DNA of 64,000 bases from Carnegiea gigantea (GCA_029747015.1 JAKOGI010000532.1:416001-480000), one strand, 5' to 3'; numbered from the stretch's first letter, positions 9,936-22,599 are shown. Numbers and translations are program-made. The notes: generated from the sequence alone by a model not told the origin.

Positions 9936-12900
9936 ATGGCAATGGCGTCTTTGGCCAGGTCAAGAGCCCTAATATACCACAGATTGAAATCAAACCTTAG
10001 GTCAATTCGTTTCTTTGATCAGCATCATAAACATAGAATTTGGGACTCTTCCATCACCCAAATGAACCATGTTTGCTCACCTTTTCATCTTTCATCCCTA
10101 CTTTTCAAAAACCCCGTTGTAATTTCAAGTAATTTGCCAACCCATCTCGTTTTTACGCGTTTCGAATCAACAAGTATCCGGAAACAGCTGGATCCTCCTG
10201 CTTGTGGAAGTTCAGAGGTGAGTTATTCCTTTTTATTAAAAGAAAGAAGGGGGGGGGGGATAAGCTTCATTATTCGATTTTGAACACAAAGTCACATCCT
10301 GTTTATTCAAGGGTAATATTACAAGAGTTGAGTATTTTTGATTTACTTGCATCAGCTTGAGGGTAAAGTAGAGAGATAAATACCTTAGATTTTATTCAGT
10401 ATTATGATTTTTTTTTTTTTTTAAAAGCTCGTCTCTTGAAGTACTAGAGTAAGACTGCATATTTTTAGATATTGCAAAATCTTGTTCTAAGGCTAAACCC
10501 GTATGATCAGGCACCGCATAGGGCGGGGTTTTGGGTGTGGGGTGATCAGATGTAAGCAGAGATTTGCCCTGATATTGCAGAGAGGTGGTTTCAAGCTGGA
10601 TGTGGGTCTGACGGCTTGACAGTCCAAAGTTCTCCTAAACCAAAAGTTTTTGGAGAAATTTTTCTCTTCTTGTGGGTCTTTAGAAATCAGTCTCTTTGCT
10701 AGCAGCAATGTTGGCCTAGATAAGATCGCCTACATTTGAATTTCCATTGACCTGCTAAAGCAGGACCTAAACTGGGTGATGGTGTAGTTTGTCGTTGTTA
10801 TAACACTCAACACTTCAATTCAGACCAAAATCATGCAACATTTTCAACAAGTGGCAGGTTTGTATACCTGGGCAGGTCCTATTTCTGACCCTTTGTAGTT
10901 GAGTCCAAGTAACACAAGGTTTGGGAAGACCCCTATATAAGCTTACAGTCTGCATCAGTCTCATGCTGAAGGATGTTTTACATAGGAAGGCAGGCTTGCC
11001 TAGATCTACATGTGCTATAGATATATAATGGTTGCTGCATTGGCTAAAAGGGTGGCTTTCTTTTCTTAAAACTTCAATCATAAATGGCAGGCCTTGGATT
11101 TTCCTGGTGGTAAGGTGGGAATAACCTCTCAAATGACGTTCATTCCAGAATCCAATTGTTCCAGGGTTGAATGCTACAGGGTCCTTGACAATGATGGTCG
11201 GCTATGTGGAGAATCTATAGAGGTGATATTTCATTCGCTTTGCTTATTCAGTTATTCCTATTCAAGTTTTTCCCTTTCGTCTTCTTTTTGAACTGTATTT
11301 TTCACTAGACTTTGCAGAACTTACCTGATCGAGATGACCTAAATTTAGACTCAACTCAGGCTTGCAGTAAAGCTACCCAATTCGCCCGATCAAAAACCCA
11401 GATCAACCCCAATCTGTATGACTAGTATTGATTGGATTTTCTGAACAACATTATTGGACAAAATGACATGGTTTCTGGTATGACCAACCTAAAGTTGGTT
11501 TGGTCAAAATGGTCATCAACCCTTTCTGACTGGACCCAAAGTTACCCTGTGCCAAACCTATCCACACCTGGGGGGGGGGGGACTTTTTGCTATGTGCAGT
11601 TTGATGCTGGCTAATCCTCTTAACAACTGCAGATAAGTGAGGAGCTTGCAGTAAAAATATATGAAAACATGGTTACATTACGAGTTATGGATACTATATT
11701 CTATGAAGCACAGAGACAAGGGAGAATTCCATTCTACGTCACCACTATTGGAGAAGAGGCGATCAATATTGCATCAGCAGCTGCTCTCAGCATTGATGAC
11801 TTCGTCATTCCTCAGGTCTGTGGCACGCAGCACCTCTAGAACTTGTCAAAGTTCTAGTTACTTAGAACTTGAGCATTTCTTGTTTTCTTATATGAATTAT
11901 GCAGTACAGGGAGCCAGGTATTCTGTTGTGGCGTGGTTTCACCCTGCAAGAATTTGCAAACCAATGTTTTGGCAACAAAGATGACAATGGAAAAGGCAGG
12001 CAGATGCCGGTACACTATGGATCCAAGAAACTCAACTATATCACAGTAGCCTCAACTGTGGCGTAAGATATATATAATCTTGAATTACATCTTCTTTTTT
12101 TAAAAAAAATTTGGCCCCTTGCCTTGATTCTTGAGATTCATAGCCATGTGAAAGTCTGTTTGTGTTCTTTCTTTGTAGTGAACAAATTCCTCATGCAGTT
12201 GGTGCTGCTTATTCTTTGAAAATGGACAATAAAGATGCATGCACGGTTTCTTACTTTGGAGATGGTGGAAGCAGTACTGTAAGTTTGTATTATCAATGAG
12301 CCAATGACTCCCTTCTCTGTTAGGACTGAAAACACAGATGGTTTATTTTGGTTTATTTAGGATTTGCTTCAAGTCGCCCAATTTGGATTCAAATAGCATT
12401 CTTTTTGCTCATAATCTTCAAAAAAAGTAAGAAGAAATGTTAGGTACATTTTTAGTAGGCTCAATTTATGTTAAAATCGAGTTGCCTTATTTCAAGAATT
12501 AGTTTACAGCCATTCTGATTGTTTTGAATCATTTTCAAAACTCGCTTGTGACTCCTTTTCACAGGCGTTCTTCCTAGTCTGTCAAAAACAGACTCTTTGC
12601 TGTATACATTTGAACCTCTTTGAACCCCAGTAGTGTTTCTTTTTTTTTTTTTTTGGGGGGGGCCTCTCTTTATTTGGGTTGAAAATACTTATTTCATTGC
12701 CAGACCAAAACATAAATATACACAACTGTACTCCTGTCAAAAAACCACACCAAGAGATCCCATCTTCTAGAAAGGGTTGCTATATCAAAGGATGGTGGCT
12801 CCACAAGAGTTTCGTTCTGTAAGTTTAAATCTCTTTTAATAGAAACATCCTACAACAAGAGATCCTACATCTTGCATTTCCTTATTCTTAGCAAATCCAG

Positions 12901-15322
12901 CCTAATTGAAACATCTCTTGTAATCTTTTTGGTTACTGGCTGCACTAGCTGTTGCCTGTTTCCAAGGACCCCGCTGCCTGTCTCCAGAGAAATGTGGTAG
13001 ACAGGGGCTGCTACTATGCATAAATGACAAACTTCCTTACCTTAGTGCCCTCTCATCTTTAGTAGAATTGCAGCCCGGTTATCACCAGGGATAACCACAA
13101 ATTTCAGCAAGAAGTTCCTTACTGAAAGAGCATCCAAAAAATATGCCAATCATGTCATGTGTATTGTTATTATATTTGGTCGAGTAATAAGGTAAATGGG
13201 TCGCATTTCTCCAAGTCGACCAGAAGGATGGCGGTTCTTGTAGATTTGGTGACACTACTTGGATCTGACTTACCTCTTGCTTGCCTTTTTCCATGTTACA
13301 TACTGGCATATGGGGTTTCCTCTAAACAGGCTTTCTTTGTGGCAGCTTTGCAGTCAATGACTCTGATAAGTCAAGCAAGAACAAAAGCAGACACAATGTT
13401 TAGTAGTCACCCTGCCTTTACCACCAAGCCCATCTGTCAGTCTTAACAGAAAATCAGTAAATCTTTGTGGTCACTGTATTTCAGCGAGCTAATGTAGGGT
13501 TCATCATTATTAGAGAGATTTCCATGCTGCTCTGAATTTTGCTGCTGTCCTGGAGGTCCCTGTCATATTTTTCTGCAGGAACAATGGCTGGGCAATTAGC
13601 ACCCCCATGTCTGACCAAATGAGAAGTATCCTTCACCACTCAGTTTTTTTATTGGCTTCAAATCCATGTCTCATAAGAAGCATGTTAACTTCTAAAATTA
13701 TTTGTCTTTTTCAGGCGATGGAGTTGTTGTCCGAGGGCAAGGCTATGGCATACGAAGCATCCGAATTGATGGCAATGATGCTCTTGCAATCTACAATGCA
13801 GTGCTCGAGGCTCGGAGGATGGCTGTAAGTGAGAAAAGGCCTATTTTGATTGAGGTGAGCTTGCTTGTGTCTCTATTGCTGTAGTTGACATAGGGAATTT
13901 TAGGTCGAGTCAAAACGGCTTTTCCTACTGCATGATTTTGAATTCAGCTTTGTGGTCAGTTTGCTCGATAAACTTTCCATGAAACTGCAAAGTATATCGG
14001 CAAGGCAACATTCAGATTGGATAGAGTTTGGGTTAAAACTTCTTGTCAGTGTCCTCTTTTTTAATTGGTAAGCAAACCCACCCTAAAGGTCTGTATCTCA
14101 AGGGAATACTGCAGGTGGAGTACTCCTATGAGATAGGGACCCTTAGGGTGGGCTTAATTACCAATCCCCACTGAAAAACAAAAAGAGAGGGAGAGAGAGA
14201 GACAGATAATGAGAAGAAGCTTTAACTAGCCCAGACTTCTTGTCAAAATTTGTTTTCTCCGTGATTTCTAAATGGTTTTGGTTGATTAATGGAAATGCAT
14301 CAGTTTTGCTAGGTCTTAAATTCAGAGTGGAAATTGAGAGCGGAGCTTATAGATGTTCTTCCTTTGTAGGCACTAACATATCGAAGAGGCCACCACTCAA
14401 CTTCAGATGACTCCACAAGATACCGTCCTGCAGAGGAAATTGAACATTGGAGCAAACAGCGAGACCCTATAACAAGATTTAGGAAATGGATTGAGAAAAA
14501 AGGATGGTGGAATGATGAGAAAGAGTCCTATTGGCGAAGCACTGCAAGAGAGCAGGTAATGTTGCATACAGGGCTGTCCATTAGGATCAATACCAGACTA
14601 GACTGGATTTAGAACCCGAAACTCCAAAAATTTCGACTGAAGTCTAGACTGGAAAGAACCGATCCAAGACCTAGACCAACCAGGCGAACCAGCAACAAGT
14701 CCTGGCAAAAAGCACTTGGGCCACTTTAACAAGGTTTGGGAAGAACCAATTATAGCCAGCTTTACTTCTACAACTACAAGCAGATAGGATCAATTCCAAC
14801 CCCCCCCCCCCAAAAAAACCCTTAGCAGATAAGCTTTTGGCATGAATAAAATCTTTCTAAGGAAAAATTTGTAAGAAAACCAACCCGGTTGGAACTTGGA
14901 TGCAAAACCGGAATGTCCAAAAATGCTGACCAATGAGTAGACCAAAAGCAATCAACCCAAGACATAAATTAGTCTAGTTGCACTTTTGATCAGTCTAATT
15001 CTAAACCGAATATGAACCTACCAGAAATCCCTGGTATCTCGTACTTTGAAACACTCATTATAAAAACTTGCAAAATATACACATGAAATGAAAGCGTCTT
15101 CTGCATGTTTTATCACAATTGTCAAATTCTTACTCTACTATAACAATCTTGCAGATGATGCACGCTATTCAAGTTGCAGAGAAACTCGACAAACCACCTG
15201 TAGTGGATCTTTTCACCGATGTTTACAACATTCTGCTGCCAAACCTGCTGGAGCAGGAAAGATTGTTAAGGGAGACCATAAGAGTACATCCACAAGCATA
15301 TCCATTGACTGTTCCTCTGTAG
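9936..15322 (+). CDS. BCKDHA: Branched-chain 2-oxoacid dehydrogenase E1 subunit alpha, mitochondrial
   Basis: The alpha subunit of the thiamine-diphosphate-dependent E1 decarboxylase of the branched-chain 2-oxoacid dehydrogenase complex in the mitochondrial matrix. It acts on the 2-oxo acids of valine, leucine and isoleucine and pairs with an E1-beta encoded elsewhere. Nine exons with GT-AG introns: 9936-10217, 11091-11222, 11633-11815, 11905-12062, 12179-12278, 13514-13625, 13715-13854, 14370-14555, 15155-15322. They join to 486 codons plus TAG, close to family length. The N-terminal ~95 residues are Ser/Arg-rich with few acidic residues, like a presequence. Diagnostic segments: [19 protein letters not shown] (exon 3), [12 protein letters not shown] (exon 4), thiamine-diphosphate motif GDGG at residue 279 through NNGWAIS at 308, and the phosphorylation-loop motif HHSTSDDS at 377-384. 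Odd: residues 285-286 read T-R where relatives have E-G, and 375 is R where V or I is usual. Confidence 0.95.
10490..10800. repeat. Possible RTE-derived short repeats in E1-alpha intron 1
   Basis: A minus-strand segment (about 10493-10580, GATCACCCCACACCC when reverse-complemented) and a plus-strand segment (about 10725-10795, TAAGATCGCCTACATTTG ending in a GTT-rich tail) resemble the 3' ends of plant RTE LINEs or their dependent SINEs. Compare TAAGATTGCCTACATCTG near 38945. Highly diverged, so the call is tentative. Confidence 0.35.
14053..14188. mobile_element. Hairpin MITE-like inverted repeat in E1-alpha intron 7
   Basis: Arms of about 48-60 bp (14053-14100 and 14129-14188) are inverted and imperfectly complementary, sharing AATTGGTAA, CCCACCCTAA and TATCTCA words, with a 28-bp loop. 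No coding capacity. It lies wholly inside the intron and would fold into a stem in the pre-mRNA. Superfamily not determined. Confidence 0.7.
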
Positions 15323-16155
15323 TTCTCCATTAACCAACCCGAAGAATGTTGTACTGCATTTTCAATTTCCAATTTTCCTTAGTTGTTTTCTCGTATGATA
15401 GTTTGTTATGGTCCCTGCTCAGCTGGAAAAATTAGTCATGGTATAAGGTTGGTTGCTCTCAGTGCTTACGTATAAATAAGAGCTCTATCATTCTGTACTC
15501 CATTCGAGATAACGTTATCAATTAGAGAGCCCATTTTATTTTAGCTGGTGTCCCTGATACTTTGACAAATTGCTTGGATTCAGTCTGCTGTAGACCGAAT
15601 AATATAATTGTGTATCAATCTGTACCCAAATGACCCAAACCACACAAGGCCTCACATGGGAACTCATACTCAATGGTCTAATGCAAATATATTCGATCTA
15701 ATGTAAACCAATGTTCATAATAGTTATCCACATAAAGCCTAATGACATGGCCTTACATGGGCAAAGCGATGCAGAACTAATGTGAAATTCATCCAACCCA
15801 TTACCCGGCCTCAGTCTGGAACACTTTAGACGTGAATGCTACCAGTATCAAAAGCTAAACAATCTGAGCTCGTTACACCTTTGATACAACCAGCATCAAC
15901 GATGCCCAACCTCACCCTAGATGAATGACCATTTGCCAGGTTGAAGAATGGCAATAAAATTTACAGATACAGAAGAAATGAAAGTATTATTCAATAGATT
16001 ATGCCAGCAAATTCTTCTACAAGTGAGTGAGACTAATTCCAGGTTGCTCATGCAATAGCCTGTGGGAGAAAAGCAAAAGGGGAAAACACAGCAAAACACA
16101 ACAAAAGAAAGTAAATGTGGACATAGTAAGAATCAAAATGGAGTGTCAAAAGGCA
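15323..16155. other. Short intergenic space between two convergent genes
   Basis: Holds the 3' untranslated regions and poly(A) regions of both neighbours. AATAAA occurs on the plus strand near 15953, but which transcript uses which signal cannot be settled from sequence. No further gene seen. Confidence 0.6.
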
Positions 16156-18984
16156 TCACAAGGAGGAAGCAATGCATTCTTGAATTGCCTTGAAAAGCTT
16201 TGGCATTAGCTGCCTGTTGCTTGCAACAATACCCTTGTACAGGTCAAGATACTTTCCTTTCGAGAAATCTAAAGGGTTTCCAGCAGCATCTGTTACAACT
16301 CCTCCAGCTTCTGTAAGCAACCATTACCAAACAGATAAACCTAGCTCAGAGAAAGATAATAAACCAATGGGAAAAGAAAGCTAACAGGTGTGTTCGGCAG
16401 AAGGTTGTCAGTTTCATCATCATCCAAGTCCTGGCAGAAAAAGGGGATGCAATGATTTTTTTTTTTTTTTTTAAACGAAAATCATTTTAGCCCCTGTAGA
16501 AGACAGCTAATGTATTGAAAAGGAGTTGGGGCATACGTTGTTTGCTCTCTTCTCTGTATATTTATTTTGCTAAAGTATTGCCTGGGGGAAAAAAAAAACA
16601 AACTACTTTTCTTCCTGCCGAACATTTCCAAGGAAAGATAATGCTTTCCTTACCTGTAACAACAATGGATCCAGCAGCATGATCCCATATTTTTTCACGA
16701 TATCCGGCATGTGGGAAGCGCAGATATATGGCTCCATCCCCTCTGCTCAAGGCACCATATTTCGCCTGGCTATCAATCCTCACTGGCGGGGCTTTGACAC
16801 CTAGTTTCTATTTCAACATACCAAAATGAGAAGCTTCCTTATTATAAGGTTCATAGAAAGAAGTCCAAGCAAACTTTTCAGGAGAAGGCTGAAACCAAGA
16901 TGCTACCTTTGCTATGGAGCTTGTAAGGTCATGCGAGGAGTGAGCTGCTTCAAAGGACTCAAAGAATGATGCCTCTTCAGGATTTTCGATCGTACTGACA
17001 TTCACCTGCAAAAGTTGACACCATAGCAGATGATAATTTATTTGCCAAAACAAGTGTGTTTCTGATTGCTGAGATTAACAAGGTTAAATTAAGGGTTCCC
17101 AATTTGTTGACAGCCGTAAAGGTGGTAAGGGTCACTTGTGGAAATGTCAGCTTTAGATTATGGGGTACTAAAGCAAAATGGGATTATGGGGCAATAACGC
17201 AAGATGTTTCACTAGCTTTTCCTTTGCTTCTTGTCCTTGAGCATTATGCAGTTCACCCTTTGGGACCCAGTGTTAAGGATAAAGCTCCAAACATCTCCCT
17301 TCTCCCTCCCCCCCCCCCCCAAAAAAAAAAACCAAAAAAAATTCTGTAAATCTTTTGAAAAAGAAAAGGAAAAAAAAAAAAGCCTTCATAGACAAGGCTA
17401 TGAGAGACCGATATTCAAAAAATAAGAACAGAAGATAAGAGAGTAAGTGCATACCTTTACCACTGAAAATCCATCAAGTGACTGCATATAAGCTCCTTCT
17501 CCAATGACGGCTGAGAAAAGGCAACCATCTTGGTGAGTATCTGACCCCTGACTTTCCTTGCCAATAGGAGCCAAAGGAAGATTTGGGCAAGCCAAGACTC
17601 CAAGAACAACTCTTCCTTGATCAAGCAATGCTAATGCTATTGCATATTGGTCGCCCCGAAGAAACCTATCATGCCATCTCCAATGCATCAGAGTCAGGAA
17701 TCAAACACGAGGGACCACAAAAATAAGCAGTCAAGGATCCACGAAATGGGCTTATACTAAAGATCTTAAATAAAAACGGTGTCTTCTCTACTCTAGAAGT
17801 CATTGATGGTTGGAGACGATAAATACGAAGCAAGTCATCAGACCGAAGTAGGGCAGAGAAAAAGGACAGATTTTGAAATTGCAAACCGGATAAATAATGG
17901 GTCAACTTAGAGCAAAACCAATGAAATATACATCTAATGTCTTCAATTGAACTAATCACGTTCCCTATAATTGCGACTGGCAGACAGATGAGCGTAGAAA
18001 CAACCAAACAGCAACTGACAGTCTCTACTAATTGGACAAACCAAAGCCTACTGATCCATGGTAGGGTAGTCTATTTCACCTGATATTGCGACATTGGACA
18101 TTTGACACTTGGACATGGGCATGGATACTCTTAACTGTTCATTTAGGCTAACACAAAATTTTTAGGTCATTGTTGAGCCCAAAACGAACAGTTGTGATAT
18201 GCAATCACTGCTAGAACATTGATATTGACAGGTCCTGGTAACACTGGTGCTGACAACATCACAAAGGTAAGAAAATAAAAACCAAAAAGAGAGATGGCTC
18301 ACAAAGAGTGAAGCAGAAATACTAATGCCTTTGGGGGTGGGGGCGGGTTCAACATCCTATGGGTTGCCCTAGAATAGGCAACGTTTGCATTAAAATCTAT
18401 GTAACTCAAATTTACCCTTTGGTACCATCGATGGGATCTAGAACCCAATGTCGACCTTCAGGGCCACCTTCAGACCTGCCCTTGTCAATAGCAGTTAGCA
18501 CATCTTCAGATGACAAAGTTTTCTCAGTAGCAAGAGTGTCATTAACAACCAATGTGATTCGGTCCAAAATTTCTCGTGAATCATCCTTTCGTAAATCTCC
18601 AGAATCCTGCAAGATTCAAGAAGTAAAAGGTGAGTTTAATATAACACAGAGGTGTGGTATTTTGTTTATTGTCGTTCTCTATTCTAGACCACCAAACAAG
18701 CCCAGAAATTTCTATTAATGCAATGGAATCCCTTCTCTCCCCCCCCCCCTGGGTTTTTGGGTTTGCAGGAGCGGAGAACTAAAGCTGCACCAATTTGAAC
18801 TGATCAAACTTACCTCCTCAGCCACCATAGAAAATGGCTCTGTTGAAAGTTCTTGCTCTAGTACATAGCTAATAACCGCTTGTGAGCCTGTTAATGTACA
18901 TGCACAAGGAAGACACGCTTAGTCAGTAGAATCTGTGCTATGACTTTATATGGAGCAACAGCTTCAGTGTTCTTTCATATAACC

Positions 18985-19015
<31 letters not shown>

Positions 19016-21979
19016 GAAAACAGCCTCAGTGCCAGTTTACATGCACAAGGAAGACAAGGTTAGAAACCGGTGCTTATCTTGATTTGCCTTGCAGCATTTC
19101 TTCATTTGATTGTTGCATATGAAACTATACAATGTTCATGTTTGTTTCACCAACATCATGCCTTTCAGAAAACAACCCAAACTTACCTTGTAAGCATTCA
19201 AAGTCACATTCAACCGCATGAAAGTTACACAAATTGATTCTCTTTTTTCCTCTTTTTTTTTTTTTTGTTGTGGCTCCAAGAACTACCCATAATATCAATA
19301 ACACCACCACCTAGTGCGGATCCTGCTGCAGTGGGTCTGGGTCAAATATCTAGATGTGGTTACCTTTACCCTCATCCTTACAAATAAAGAGGTGGTTACC
19401 AAGAGCCAGCCCCCAAAAAAAAAAGGAAAATAGTTTTTTTTAAAAAAATCCAGAAGATAGTTTTTTAAGGCACTAAAATGATTTTCGTGAAATGCAAATA
19501 AATAAGAAAAGAAATGATATCATAGTCTTCATCAAGGATGGGAGATCTTACAAGCAGCAAAATATGTACAGGGCCAGCAATGTAGAATAAAAGACAAACA
19601 AATCAGTGCTAGAAGCAACTAAATCATACAATCTAGAATTCAACAGAATAATCTACAGGCTCCCTTATTACAGGGAACACTATGTGCATGTTCACCTCTC
19701 CAATCCCTATTAGTTAATGACAGAGCTCTTTATGGTTGACTGAAGTGAAAGATCAGGCTCAAACTAGGTACATTGCTGACCCTATATTCAAGAGATATAT
19801 TAAAGGAAAGAAACAGGATAATTTTCCTGAAAACAAGCATAAAAAAGTTTTTTTTTTCGGGGGGGGGGGGGGGGGCTTGAACCTTGATGAACAACTTGAC
19901 ATGAAAAAGTGAAAAAGGATTCTAGGATATAGCACTTCTACCCCCAACAGAATTCACCACAATGTAGACCACAGCCACTATAATTTATGGGTAGCTCTTG
20001 CTGAATGAAGAGCTACATATTTGTTTGACAGCATCCTCCTACAAATTTAGTAGCTCTTCATCCGCATACTGAGTGATGACAATTGCTATTTTGCACTCTG
20101 ACAATCAAAAGAAACAAAATGGACAGTAGCCAATTTCCAGGTCGCAGTACTATTGTCTCATAACATCAATGTCATACCCTAAAATATGGCATATACGAAC
20201 CAAAAACTAGATAGCTCCATACCCTATAGCAGTGTGGAGGCAATCAATCTTAACTTGGGGGTTCCGACTACGCTGATCTGGACTTCATAAATAGCATCCC
20301 ATTTACCTAACTGGCAGGATAATTTTTCATATTAGATGCCCCCTTTTAGACTATGTCTTTTCACCTGAAAATTACATATCTAATAGTTTTAGTGGCTATT
20401 TCAGAGATCCAACAGTCTATGTAGGCCAATTAGTTTTACATGTCATTTTTTAAGGCAAAAATATGTGGTCAGAGATGGCATAGTTTGAAAACAAGAATAC
20501 CACATGTTGTTGGGTATGTGAGGTGCTACTTTTTTGAATTACAAACAATGGCAGTCTAGACTTCTATTGGCGGACTGGCACTCAAAAGCCCCTATTTTAC
20601 AAGCTCTCTTCTTCAATGCATGATGAATAGCCCAAAGTAAAGATTAAAAAGATCATCTGAAATATTATGCAGGACATTCACAGAGGAGTCATATCACAAA
20701 CCATAGTCAGCAACTGTTACAGGGCTCTTATCCAGTTTTGATTGCACATCAGATTGCAGCAATGACTTTTGTACTTTCTGCAGAATGATTGTACAAACGA
20801 CAAGCAATTTAAAAAGTTGAGAAATCCAATTACAAAGATACAAAGCCCAAAACAATAAAGGGAACCCAAGAAACCCAAAAACAACCAGCAAGAACTTGAG
20901 AATGTATGACAGAACTGCTAGTAAGCAGATTATAAAACTAATGCATTCCATGTCAACCACACAATATCATGAAATTAGAGCACCAAAAACAAAAAAATAT
21001 CATGAAATTAACATGTCAATGAAAACTGCCAAGAAATTAATTCCATCCAGAATCCCGACCATATGGCTAGATCAATCCAGTTCACTAGCAAAAGATAAAG
21101 ATAAACAGATTTCAACAGTATCAGAAAATTCATAGACTCTCTACGGTGCTTTCTGAATCTTCGTAGTCAAACCCAGTTAGAGGATCAAAATGCAATCTTG
21201 CATACAGCCATGCACAATGCATAAGATTCTGAGCATAAGAACTTCGAACACAGACCATAAAAAGACCAACTCTTGCAAAGGTCACCAAACAAGGTCAAAT
21301 CTTGCAATAGGCAGGGATTTGGACGATGGAATAGAGAGCGTTTAGGACCAATGCTCCAAATCTATTGTCCTGAAATGCCCAAAAATTATAAACTTTGCGC
21401 CTCTTGATGAGGCTCTCGCTTAATGCGGGATCAAGTGTACTTGAACTACTCAAACAGCTAAAGAGACCATTTTGTTGGACTCTAGCATAGAAAACCACAG
21501 GCCGGTATACCATTTTACAACACATAAGAGGTAGACTCTCCTGACAGAGGTATTCAATTCAGTCCATTACTTAAGTATTCCAAAACTCTACCGAATCACA
21601 CTTCCTACACCAGGTCAATGTCACGCAGCAGTATTTATCAATTGCGTAATCATCATAACAACTTCACACAACCCAAACATGCACTCCAATAGCTAAAAAG
21701 TTCAACCTCCATAAAATTCAGTCAAAGCACTTCTCCTCAAGGGCACCACATCAACCAACATAGAATTAATTACCTCATCTAATCTTATGTGGGTGCTCCA
21801 TTTTCTACACTGACTCCGTCCCATCACCTCCACAATCCCACTAATTGACAATTCCCGATCTGGGTATACCCCAGAACAGCAATTTACAAATGCACAATGC
21901 CCAAGTATAGTACACCGTTAAAGAAGCAAACACAGTAATCAATTTCCCAAATTCATCAGCAAAATGTAAACAAACAGCA

Positions 21980-22011
<32 letters not shown>

Positions 22012-22189
22012 CCTGGCAAAGACGAGCAGCAAGGCAAGCGGCTTTCTTGGCAGCAGCGAGCTCTTTTTGATAAGACATTGATGAAGAAATGATGAGAGAG
22101 AAAGCAGGGGCTTTAGTTTTGGGAATGATAGATGATGGAAGAACAAAGGCTTTGGTACTCAAAAATTTGAAGCTCATATTCATGTACAT
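16156..22189 (-). CDS. SAL1: 3'(2'),5'-bisphosphate nucleotidase / inositol polyphosphate phosphatase, SAL1-HAL2 type
   Basis: A Mg-dependent phosphatase that turns 3'-phosphoadenosine 5'-phosphate into AMP. In plants it keeps this retrograde signal low in chloroplasts and mitochondria. Eight minus-strand exons: 22189-22013, 20777-20702, 18887-18814, 18606-18416, 17665-17455, 17005-16907, 16807-16654, 16310-16156. They join to 378 codons plus TGA. Metal-binding residues of the family are present: the EED of VAEEDSGD (108-110), DPIDGT (166-171) and WDHAAG (317-322). MSYQKEL at 22078 matches the start of the cytosol-length family form. An in-frame 37-codon upstream extension from 22189 is Ser/Lys/Pro-rich and almost free of acidic residues, as in a transit peptide, so I took the upstream ATG; 22183 and 22177 are also possible. 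Exon 1 ends at a GC, not GT, donor beside a CT repeat. Convergent with the E1-alpha gene. Confidence 0.93.
21984..22010 (-). repeat. (CT)n microsatellite at the start of SAL1 intron 1
   Basis: About 13 uninterrupted GA units on the plus strand (CT in the transcript). It begins two bases inside the intron, right beside the GC donor at 22012-22011. Length changes here could affect splicing. Confidence 0.95.
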
Positions 22190-22599
22190 GGTGTCTTCCG
22201 ACTACAGCCCTGTTTGTTTTCCTAAAATGTCAAAAAGAGGATGGGCCAAGCTTTTGTTTTTTTTTTTTTTTTGGGGGTTTCTTCTTTGGGAGCTTTTTCT
22301 TTTTTTTTTTTTTCGTTTGTTGGTTAATTCAACATACATGTAATATTACAGGGGCTTACTCCTAGCTTGTGTAGCAATGCCACACGCTTTGGGAACTTTT
22401 AGCTTTAGCTATATTTTTGGTTCAAATTGATATGAAAATTATATCGTATTCCTTGAAATACCAACTCCATATGCTAAAATGCGGGCGCATACAACTTACC
22501 TGCTCATTTGATGAATCCGATGCTATAATTGATGAATTCATGTATCTTCTAGGAGTTTTAAAACATGTTGATAAATTTCGTGTAGTATACATTATACAG
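22190..22599. other. Upstream region of SAL1, with poly-T/poly-G runs
   Basis: Contains T16G5 at 22257-22277 and a second T-run near 22298-22314. It must include the SAL1 promoter and 5' leader, but no TATA box can be assigned with confidence. No other gene seen. Confidence 0.5.

Noticed and set aside
12660..13440. A possible mobile-element insertion in E1-alpha intron 5
   Set aside because: Sequence looks foreign (own short frames on both strands, bordered by T15G8), but no ends, duplication or domain could be identified.
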